Below, piece after piece: positions 35,901 to 47,900 of a stretch of 64,000 bases of DNA (position 1 is its first letter; every line of letters begins with the position of its first letter). Both the position numbers and the translations under genes were made by a program. The notes beneath the pieces are model-generated. The model was not told the origin of the DNA. It ran no database searches and worked only from the letters and a program-made list of their open reading frames with translations. Origin of the DNA: Lycium barbarum (Eukaryota > Streptophyta > Magnoliopsida > Solanales > Solanaceae); contig NC_083342.1 in assembly GCF_019175385.1 (NCBI RefSeq), positions 117,800,376 to 117,864,375 on the forward strand. The letters are read 5' to 3'.

Positions 35901-38900
35901 TTATTTTGGTCAAGAAAAGGAAGTTGACACATATAGTGTCTAATCCTAAAGAAAAGCTCTAATAGCACTTAAGCCTACAGTACCAGAACGATTACATATC
36001 TCCCAGAAACTGTAACGTCTAGATTTCTGATTCTGAGAGACGAGATGGCTTTAAAAGGCATAATCAACAAGTAGAATATCCATGCTTATTTCCTTCACCA
36101 GAGATGGTCACATTTTTTGCGCAACCCTAATAGTATCATAAATGAAGACAGCCACAAAACAACTGAAGTTCCAGAGAGTATGAGAGTTTACCATTATAAG
36201 TAGTTCCTTTGGAAGCTCTAAGAAGGACTCATCGAATTTGCCAAGTACAGGCAATGGTGCCTCAACAAGATTCACAACCTAAGCATTCAGGAAAATGCTT
36301 AAATACTGTTCTGTCGACGTTTGAATAGGAAAAGTCTGAAACTTCATCTATTACCTCATCAAGCAAATCACTTTTCATTACAATATGTCCATGTACACTT
36401 TTTGCTAAATCGTTTGAGTTCTCCACAATTGTTTTCTTGCGATGCTGATATTTGATGATGGTTAAACATCAAAAAGATCATTAACAAGCATAGTAGGTAT
36501 GTATGGAAGTTTATGCAGAACTTGAATTACCTCGACATCAACAAGAATCCCAGCATCCTGCATTACATTTGCATAGGTTTCTGCATCCAAAATCTGTAGT
36601 ATTTTGTCGAAAGAATCCATCAGAGATTTTGCTTCCAAGGGTAGAGGAAGTATAGCAATTCTCCTTAAAAAGTGAAGCTATGAATCTCAAAAAGATATTT
36701 AAAATAGAGAAAAGAAAAGAGAACTTGAATTGAATTGACTATTAACAACAGATAAGGGCCTTTATCGAACACTCGAAGATCTTTCACCTCAAGCCTCCCA
36801 TCTTTTTAGGGACGTAACCACCTCCCAACTTACTAAATGAAACTTTCTTGCTCTATCTATTGAATTGAATAGGAAGTTCCTTTAGAGTCTTTCCAATTTA
36901 CTTATAAAACTGGCTGATACACAATATTCTGACATTAAAGACATTCTACAATATTCTATAAATTATTATTTTTCATATTTACCTATTCAAATCGAATGAA
37001 TTTAGACATTTTGAAATTATAAAATTAATTTCCTTGATCAAGCCCTCTTAATCTCAGGGTGGTGAACTTAGGTGAGTTTGAAATTTTTTAACTAACATCA
37101 GTATAAACATTGCCGCAATCAGTAGTTCACAAATTAATAGACGTAGGGAAAGTACTACTGGAATAGTGTTGTCGGAATAGCACTCCTTGATTATTACCGC
37201 CAAGAAATATTGTGTAACATAAATTGATTTGGCACTACCCTAAGATTGATTAAGCACACTCTCCCGAGACAATGTGGATCCATGGAACAAGATTGAAATA
37301 AAGGACTTCAATGCTGTCTGCATACTCAAGTTCAATGAATCTAGACATACTTTGAACATATAACAATATCAATTTCCCTTGATTTTCAACTGTAATAAGA
37401 GAGAAAACACAGCAGATGCAACAAAAGGATGACCAGGTTCTAATATTTGAGCATGATGACAAGAATAGAAGAGCTTCCAAAAGATAAAGTGTGTTATACC
37501 CAACTTCCACTACTTAATACATAAGTTGAAAAAATGGTGAGCACGGGCGGAAGCGAGATGTCTATAATTTTGTGTACAGACCTTAACTGTAGCTGATGGA
37601 GTATTGCGTAGACCATGAGACACATTTCCACTGTAGCAAAATCAAAGAAATACAGTAGTAAGAGACAAACCAAAAACCATAAAACCAGTAAAGAACGAAC
37701 ATTGATCCCATAAGAGCAGTAACGCTACTGATAAATGCACAAAAATATATGCAGTACAAGTACTCATCCAAACAAATGTGCCACAAGTGTGTATTTAGAA
37801 TTACCCTGGGCTTTAGAGCAAATTCAAGATATTGAATTTCATTAATGAAGAAAATCTGGTGACCTCCAACTGGGCTCTGAAGTAAACTAACTTGGAGAAT
37901 GAAAATCAAAGCTTAAACTATAGCAGACTGATGAGAATGTAAATAACTGTAAATATGGAAAAACTGGATTCTCAATCCATATAATTGGGCAATTAGGAGA
38001 TTTATAGGGATACAATTAGAGGTTTTCCTTTCTTTGCATTGTTAAACTCTATTTAATCTGCAAGAGTTTTGAAGAAATAAATTAAGCAAATTCCGTCTCT
38101 CTAAATCTCCTCTTTTCTGTGAAATGGTATCAGAGCTTCAGGAATCACATTTATCTCCTAGCCCTAAAAGACCATTCCTTCTCAATGTAACTTTTCACTT
38201 GAATGTGTTGTTTATAATCAACTAAACGCAGATGAAAAAGTGAAAAGATAAAACATGAAGGAGCCCATATATCAGAGAAAGAAAGCTGATGCTGGTGGGG
38301 GAAAAGGCAAATAGATAAGGCTTAATCATTTATTAGTGGGGCCTTTCATGAAGTGGTGCTAGAGAATAAAGGATCACCCCGGCTGACCACTTACAGCTTA
38401 TAAATTGCTAGAAGTGCCAAGCCCATAGTAAGTTTGCATTGATTAAGACCATGCAAAACATCTATACAGGGAAGTTTCACAGAAAGAAAGACAAAGGCGA
38501 CCAAGTAGATGACAAAGTCAACTTCAAGATAGACTGTCCTGCAAGTGAAGCACCCGAAAATAGTAGGATATTGAAAGAAAGCTGAGATCAATCACTATTT
38601 TCTTCTACTAAACTTTCGTTTTCCCTTCAACTAAACACATCCAACAGAGAGTTTTTCCTTCTATTTAACAGTTACTGAATTCCCTCAACACAAAATTATT
38701 GTGACTTTCTTGAGAGTGGACATAAAACAGAGAATTAGCTTTATTACCCACCCAACCGGCCTGAGAAGAGAAGATAAATCATTGGATATATAGCTTTTTT
38801 TTTTCCCCCGAAAAGAAAAAGAGAAAAACTAAGAGTTGACAAAGTACCGGAACCGCAACCCTACTTCTAAGCACATGTGGAGTAAAGTAGTAAAGGAATT

Positions 38901-41900
38901 TCTTTTATACAAAAAAAAAAAAAAAAAAGAGCAGGCAGGAGCTCAAACTTGCCTTACAACTCCACCATACATAAATGGAAGAACTACACCTCCATGAAGG
39001 GCCAAAATCCAACGAACAGGTCTGCTGAATGCAACCTACATGACAATCTCTCAATGCACATTATATTCATATAGAATTTACGCATTTTCTTACAGTTATA
39101 GAATTTTAAAATACTAAGAGCTGTGAAGACTGAATTGAAGAAAAAATGATGAATAAGTTTGAAGAAAATGCCATACAAAGCAAAAGTAGCACCAAATTTG
39201 CTTCTGGGAAATATATCACTAGTTCAGGGTTGATTTACTTTCCTTTACTATACCAAGTACTTTTGTTATAGGAAAGAGAGAAAAAAGAGTGGAAGAATGG
39301 GAAGCATTCAAATGAAAACCGACAACCGCAGAGGTTAAGCGGATTATTCAAGAATCACATGTTACTATTACTATATTTCAATCCCATAAGACATAAATTA
39401 GTCTTTTTTTCTCATATAAAAAGCAATTATCATGGATAATTACATTATGACAAACTTCTATCTTCAACGGGAAAAGAAGGATATGAAAAATTGGAAAAGA
39501 AACTTGATTGGATCTCTATTTTTACGGACTCATATATGTTCTAAAAATTGGAGAAAATTCCTAAAAAGGGAAAGGATAATTGATCCAAAAGAAAAAAATA
39601 ATATACTTAGATCAGAAGAAAAGCGCACTTCCCCCAAAGAAATGGAACATAATATCTTAAACACTTAATTATGTGTGGTATGGCATATAAGGAAAACACA
39701 AAACAGCAGAACACTCCAAGATTGTTTTTTTTTTTTTTCAGCAACACATGCTATAATAGAGTAAAGTTTCTATATTCAAACTGATGTAAAGCACCAGGTC
39801 TTCTTCATGAATAATAGCCCCGAACCCATGATTGGAGGATTTGTTTTATCTGATGTAACTATTTTGGGGCTGAGCCGAATTGATCCTCCTCTTGAATACA
39901 TCCTATAGAAAAAATTCTTTTGAAGGAAAGCAAAGGCTTCTTTTCCTTTTGATAATAACAGAGACAAGGTAGCTGTTAAATGGATTTGAAACTAAGTTTC
40001 TGGTGAAACCTCATCTTCTATAGTAACAGCCAAAGTGTTTTTGGCGTTGAAGCTCAGTTCCAACCCAACTTTACATCCTAATATCTACTATGTTTTTCCC
40101 CTTGCCACCTAGTAGCTTGATAGGAAGGTTAATATGAAGACAAATTATTCCAGCTATAGAAAATGGTTTGTTACATAATTCCAAGGATAAAAAAGGCAAT
40201 AAAACACTTAGATTATAATAAACAAACTGAAAAAGATAAACACGAACATGGTCACAACTCACGCATATTGCAAAGAAAAAGGGTTAGTCAAAGTCGTAGC
40301 ACATACATCAGAGTTCCAACGCATTGATTTGGGGAATGATAAGCTGGCAATTATGTGAGGTAGCTCTTCAGACAAAACCTGTTGATAGTGATTCAAACAA
40401 TGAGATCTAGGAAACTCAAGTATTAAAAACAAAAAAAGAACATATCTGTTATATTATTCATTTATACAAAGCAACAGAAGAACAGCGTAGCAGCTTTTAA
40501 GAGATTGTTCAGGTTTTACGTACTAATAGTGAGAAGGCATAAACGAAACTGCAAAAATTAACTCGAACAAAAACAAAAAAGGTTAAATATTTCAGCGTTA
40601 GGCATTTAGGTCCTTGGACCAAAGCCAGTTCAAATTGAACAAATAGCTCTTCTTAGAGATTCACTACCAAACTCTCCAATTACAGTGGCTATTTCTTTTA
40701 TCTTCTTCAAAGAGCTGTCCAGCAACTTGACATGGCCAGCTACCTGTTACATAAAATCACCGAAAATGCGTTCATAACTAAGTCATGCCTAATAGTGGTC
40801 TACACCCAAAAGAAACACCACATGCCAATATTAAGTCAGGGATCTCGAAAGACACATCACATGCCATTATTAAGACAGGGATCTTGGGCCTAACTCAACC
40901 CCAAAAGGTAGCTTAAGTCTTTTCGTAGAGATATACTACCAACGTTAGTTTCCGTTTCTCTTTATCTTTCTTCGTAGAAGCTGTCCAGCAGCCACGTGAA
41001 ATCACCGACAATGCGGTAGTAGCTAAATCATGTCTAATAGTAGTCTACACCCAAAAGAAACACAAGAGGCCCATATTAAGAAAGGGATCTTTTGCCTAAC
41101 TCAATTCCAAAAATTAACTCAAGTATTACCAGTTCAAAAGACACCATATATCATTAACACCATAGTGACAGTTATTCAAAGGCTCATCCTAGAATCCATT
41201 AGCATTTTGATCACCAAAATAAACGTTATTCCAGAAAACCTGTAATAAAACATAGTCTACAAGTCTCAATGTCAACACTCCGCTAGCTTCTCCTTTTCAA
41301 TCTCTCCTTTTTGACTTAAAGAACTTGATAAAAGTACATGGCGCTCATACTACCAAATACAGCCAAACTTAATCAAAAGTAATCTCCATGATTAACTTTG
41401 TAATCTATAGCAGTAGCCTTGGTCACTGACACACCCTACTAAGGTTAGCTAGGTGTTGAAAAGGAAAATTTTACTTTTCCACGAAATCATACACAAAACA
41501 CTTATTTTTTATGTGTACCTCGAATGCAAGCCTTGATGTCTCCACCAAACGGACATAGACATATTCTGTTTTTCCTTCAGCTCTTCTATACATGGAGTCC
41601 AAAGGCACATTATTTCTGCGACAAAAACCTTCAGCAGCCTTCGTAGGATTTCCTTCCGTGTCAAAAGCTTTAGAAACAGGAGGTCCACGAATCTCAACCT
41701 CATTTTCAACTTGCTTAGAATGTAGCTTCTCGACGCTAACTACTATTCTTCGTGGGGTGCCATGCGTTTGTACTTCCCCATGAGACAACCTTTGTTTGTC
41801 CAGTAACTGAACAATCAGATCCTTGAGTTGCTTGCATGCACTCGATACATCAATTGGAGGCAACTCCTCAGTCCCAATTTCAAGAACAAACAACCGTGGC

Positions 41901-44900
41901 TCTGAAGGCACCTTTCCTGTTGCTTCCTCCGAGACTTCTCTTTGAACAAGAAGATGATCACTCTGAGAAACAACACCCAATGGATAGCCAAGAGACTCCC
42001 TTGTCTTCAACCAAAGTTGTGCGCATTGACGGGCTAAACTACGCATACGCCCAAAATAACGAGCACGTTCTGTTACCCCAACAAAGCCTCTTGAGTCTAA
42101 AACGTTAAAAGCATGAGAAGTCTTCAAAAGCTGATCATACCTAGCACAGTGTAAGGAATAATGTTACTCAATGTAAAGTTAACAAAATATTTATTCTTAT
42201 CTCCATTCCGTGAAGAAAAAATAGCATTAAAATATAAGTACATACGCAGGTATTGCAAGGCCTAGATCAAGCAAACGGCGAGCTTCTGCTTCAAAAAGAT
42301 CAAACTGCTTTTGTATGTGGTCAACACTAGCATGCTCCAGATAATATGCACTCATCTCCTTCCTGAAACAGAAGCTTGAATTGGAATCTCTTTCCTGAAA
42401 ATGATTGTTTTATCAAGCACAAGTACTCTTAATTTTATTTTATCTTTTTCTGATAAGTGCTCCTAATTTCATTAATGACATAGTAAACCACAGAAACCCT
42501 TTACATACAGACAATTCAGAATTTTGCCAAATTAAAAGAAAATCAATTTATGGATGGAATCAAATATGCAGTATTTAAAAGTATTCGGTTATTGGGAAAT
42601 AACGAAAGCATAGCAAACACTGATTTGCTTACATGACAAACAGAAAAAGTCTATAGACTTTGGCTCTTATCATATGCCATGCATTATCCATCTTACAGCC
42701 TTGTAATATCGACATATGTCAAGTATCTCATCCTTTTGTTTTTCCTTTTATTTGGAAATGACTAACTTAGCATAAAGTCTCAAGAGATAAGTGCCAAAGA
42801 GGCCCTTCCCATTCAATAATTAATGGACAAAACAGAAAAGGTAAATATTCCATTTGAGAGGAAGGAAGCAGTTTTAACTTTTAAATGCTCTTCCGGTAGA
42901 CTACATAAGAAACTCGTATAAATAATAAGTATCGGTTTGACAATTTCCTGACTAGTCCTTATTTTCATAATCTTTATACCCTAATGCTAGTGTCTATATG
43001 TAACATGTTGGTCTATCTGCCTGACACTTAGTATATCAATTAGTATGTCACTTAATTATCTCAGAAAAAAAAAAAACTTAGTATGTCACTTAATATGTCT
43101 AGTCATATTTTGCCTTCCTCCTTTACAACTACTGCTTTTCCTTTTTTTTTTTTTTTTTTTTTTTGATGACAACAACTACTGTTTTTTCTTTTATACGTTA
43201 TAAATGCAAGTTTCATTTTCTTAAACAGTTAGGAATTGGAACTTAAAAGAAATGTTATGCCCAATGACAAGAAATGAAGAAGATAATGTTTAAATATCCA
43301 ATCTGGGTTCGAGTCTTAACAAAAAGTAAATAATAACATTTCTCTAAAGGCATAAGAAAATCTATAAGAAGCAAAATGATATATCTAATAGAAAGGCAAT
43401 CAACAAAAAGAAAGGAGAAAGCTTCTGGCTGGATTTAGCTTATTTACTCATTTTCCAGAAAAAGCTCTCCATACGTAATGCCATCTGCATACTGAATCTT
43501 TTTAAAATGATCAACACCCTGCAGATAAGTAATAATGAGTCATAACAAGCAAAATATTTGAGAAACAGAAGAGAATGCAGGTAGTTTAGCCTCTTTATAT
43601 TCTAAGATATGGGCAGTGATGACCTCCTACATGAAGGTTAAGGCCTTTTTTCTCCTAGTGAAAAGAGCATGCAGAATTTATACAACGAGCCTCATCGTTT
43701 GTTTGAAGAAGAAAAAAGGAAAGAAAGAAATCATAAGAGAGGAGTAAGAACAAGCCTGAAAGCGACCTCAACAAGCGAAATTAACCTGAAGTGACATAAG
43801 GATACGCTCAAGCCCATAAGTGATTTCAACTGATACTGGCATCAGTTGAATGCTTCCAGCCTGGAATATTAGAAGTTAATGAGTGGATGTGCTCAAAAAT
43901 AGAATAAGGGTTGAACAGAAAAGCAAAAGGACAAGTTCTTGTAAGTCAACAGTAACCAGTAAAGCAAATGAAGTTGGAGAAAGAGAATAACCTGCTGGAA
44001 GTAGGTGAATTGTGTGATTTCCATTCCATCCATCCAAACCTCCCAGCCCAATCCCCAGGCACCAAGCACCTACTAGTAGTTCAAGTCAACAAACATTTAA
44101 TAATACAGCTCTGAGATACGCAGATGGAAGGAACACATATTATTGTGCGTCATGTAGCAGAAGACCCCATTCATGCAAATCCAAACAAAAAGTTGGAGAT
44201 TTGCCTGAACAGGGATAAGTACAGAGGAAATATACAGTTCATGAAACATTATATGTGCATTACAAAAGTTAAACATCCCTTATCAAGAGAAAGAATAATC
44301 TTACAGGGCTCTCCCAGTTGTCCTCAACAAAGCGAATATCATGCGCATTGACATCAATACCTGTCAACAAATAAAAGCTCAAGCGAAAACAATTTCTAGA
44401 ACTAATATATATATATATATATACACACTCACACATACACATGTGCGTATGTATACAAGAAACACATACATATACAACATGAAACTTGCAGGAAAGTTCA
44501 ACAACCAAAAGGGAGAAAAAAAAAACAGTAAAGTGTATGCCTATTTGGTTAAGTATGGCTGTTACCTAAGCATAAAGTTACACAAAATGTTCTATTTTTA
44601 AGAATAAGAACAAGAAGAAGAAAAATAACATACAACCACTCTTTTTCTTTCTATAAAGTTATTCTTTTAATTAATTTGGAAAGAAAACAGTGGGATACGA
44701 GTCTTTTAGACAGTAGAGAACCTATACAACTATATGGTTCTCTACAAATAACATCCAATCATCTACACTAATAGGAATCTCACAAGTATACCAAATATTA
44801 ACTAGAACAAATTAAGTGACAAGTTGCTTCTAACTTTTAAGTTCCTAAAATAAGCTTCTCTTAAGGCTTTTCCCTCAATATTAACTAGAACAAAGAAACA

Positions 44901-47900
44901 AATAGTCTCTTTATCATAAGTGACAAGTTGCTTCTAACTTTTGAGTTCCTAAAATAAGCTTCTCTTAAGGCTTTTCCCTCAATTCCTTTTCAATATATCA
45001 AGGTCTCCATGTAAAGCAAAGTATGTTTCTCTTTTTCCCCAGAGTCAATGTTATATTATGTGAATAATGAATAGAAAGAAACTCTGTGTTCCTCGACCTA
45101 TTCCAGCAAGCATGATCAGTCATCTATATGGACATGTTTTCTTTAGTTCATCCTTGCAATTCTTCCTAATCACATTTTCTATCGACATGTTCTTGCCTCA
45201 AACTTGCATTATGTCGTACTCCTAGTTCCAACTCTAGATTTATGCTTTATTTCTAAAAGGTAGTTGCCATGCACGCCTTTTAGAAAGCAGATCAGAGACA
45301 TTCAAATTCAGTGACCACGGCATTCTGGTCCACAACACAAAAAAACAGAGATTGGTAATCATGGCCCTATCTCCCAGGCTCAAAGCTTACATATGGGAAG
45401 AGTTTGCAACTTTTTGCTATTGATACGCCGTGCAGTCTTATTACTTACCAGAAGTGCCAAATGGAAGAAGTTTTTGTTACCAGTTACCACATAAGTTATT
45501 CCGAAAGACATAATGCAGGAAAAAGAAAGTAGATATTGGTTGCAAACCTAACGCTGACAAGCTACGGATGAACAGATCCTGCGAATTTCCTGGATCAGGC
45601 TTCAAAATCACCTGAGTTTCATTCAAACACAAAAGGCATCCAGAAGAATTAAGTCGAAGGTACGATAATTTCATTTAGGGCTTCAACAATACTAAGCAAT
45701 CAACTGTGGTTCAGAATTTTAGTCAATAAATTGAAGGCAAAGTGACCTGAAATTGTGTATGCCTTTGAAGTCTATTTGGATTTTCTCCATAACGACTATC
45801 ATCTGGACGAATACTAGGCTCTACATACCTGTCATCAGACAGTCACATTGATAGCCATACAAGAAAATATACTAATGTATTCACTTCATTGCCAATATAA
45901 CATTATCCTTCATGCTCATGATTAAGATTATGGTGAACCAGAAAAGAGTAAGTGAAGAACTAGACAGTGAATCAGTTACCACAGGCACCTCGTCTGGTGC
46001 ACCTCAAGGTTAAAGGACTGATGTGAATTAAAGGAATGGGATATTTTGGAATAAGGCTGTATGCAAGCACAACTGACTAGTCCTCTCTCTTTGCCAAATT
46101 CATACTCATTTAGTTAGAAAGACGAAATCTCCCAATTCTTCTGAGAGGTGCGAAAAGCATGATAGACCATCTGTAATTAGCAAGAAAAGAAATGGGTATC
46201 TGACACCCAAATCTCCATTCAGATATTATAGGGGACTCAATTTTGTCCAGATTCTAACAATCATTGTGTCCTTTGACTTAATTAGTCTGCACAAGTGATT
46301 GCAATGTGGGCAAAACTTTTGTTTTAGGACGGATAACATGACATGTATTCCACTTTTTAGATTAAGGAGATCATCTCCAAATATCACAAGCCTTAGTTTT
46401 TACAACAGCTTGCAATCCATGTCAGTCAAACCACAGTAACTGTTCAATCAAAACTTACTGACAACATGACATAGCTTCTCTTCGAAGAAGCAAGTTTAAA
46501 ACTTAAAAAGGCAAACCTGACATAATCATTGCCAATGACACTAATCAGTGTTAAGTTAGACGAGCTTAAAAGCAACAAGGGCCCTCGGGCTTTAAGCGAG
46601 AAGCAAGCGCATGCTTCATTGAAGTGAAGGGCAATTTTAAAAGAATATCAAAATGAACCTTGAACAAAAAGATAAAATAACAAAATAAACAAGAACTCCA
46701 CAAAAATAATGTCTGACAATAGAATTCAGTGAAACAATAAAAAGGATTAACAAACTGAAAAGGAAAATTGTCCATGACATTCTCTTAAAAAAAAAAAGGA
46801 AAAGAAGATTAAAAATGTCCCATTGAGTTCTGTAAAGAAAGCAAGAAAAAGGACTAACCAAAAAGAAGAAGACAAATAGAAATAAAATCTGAGAAGTAGC
46901 AAGAAAGAGAGAGAAAGACGAACAAAGAAAATAAAATCTGATACATTCCTCTTGTGAATGGCCTAATAAAACAAGAAGGGAAAATATTGTTGGTACATTC
47001 ATCTTGAGAATCTTTTTTTTTTTTTTTTTTTTGGTATTTCATTCTCCAACTTTGCATGAGTTTGAGGCCTCCCGTGCCTTTTTGAATATGTTAGTTGCAC
47101 TCTTATCTCAAAGGAGTGAAAGTGGCAGCTTTCTTATGGCATTAATTGCGAACTCATTCCATTTTTGGAGGATATGTTCCCTGTTACTGCGGGCGGCCGG
47201 GAAGCCTCAAGCTAAGCCCCACCTTACTCACCTCAATATCTATAAAAAAGCCCTTTCCGCTTAAAAATGTCCCATTGAATTCAGTGAAGAAAGCAAGAAA
47301 AAAATGACTAACTGGAAGAAAGAAAAAGGACAAATAAAAGATAAAATCTGAGAAGTAGCAAGAAAGAGAAAATGAAGACAAGACAAACAGAGAAAATAAA
47401 GTCTGAGAAGCAGCAGAAAAAAAAACCGCAGCAAGACACAAAGAAGAAGCAGACAACAGCGAACCACAAACCAGTGGAAACCTGGAGCAGAACTGTAGAA
47501 GCTGAAGAAAAGAAGCAACGAACAAACACTAAGCAGCAGCAACTGTGAGTATGAACTTCTCGCCTCTATTTTGTCTAAAAGGTCTCCTTATCTTCTTCTT
47601 TTCTTTTCTTCTAAAAAGGCCATTGGTTCTTTAAAACAATTAGTAAAAAGCAAGAGTTTCTTACTAGCTTTAGTATCGCTTCAGCACTTTAAGCGATGAA
47701 GTACTCGCTTTTAGCAACACTGACACCAACAATGACTAAGATTTTACTTCGCATTAAAAAGACTGTCTAAGATGGGGACGACTTTTTTGCGCATTTCCTC
47801 TCTTCCTTTAAGAAATTCAGGTCAAATATGAGGATGCTAATTGTATCGGAGAACTTAATAGATGAAATGATCCTATCAGAAAATCTTACGCAACATTCCA

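Noticed and set aside
38953..38958. GT donor for exon 13 of the synthetase
   Set aside because: Joining from the GT at 38957 to the only acceptor shifts the frame and gives a stop; the GC donor restores the conserved protein.
39432..39668. 78-codon plus-strand frame rich in Lys/Arg, considered as organelle-derived DNA
   Set aside because: I could not match it to a specific plastid or mitochondrial gene, and it lies in an AT-rich intron.
46566..47542. Several overlapping hydrophobic or Phe/Leu-rich minus-strand frames
   Set aside because: They are translations of A/G-rich repeated sequence with no domain or codon signature.
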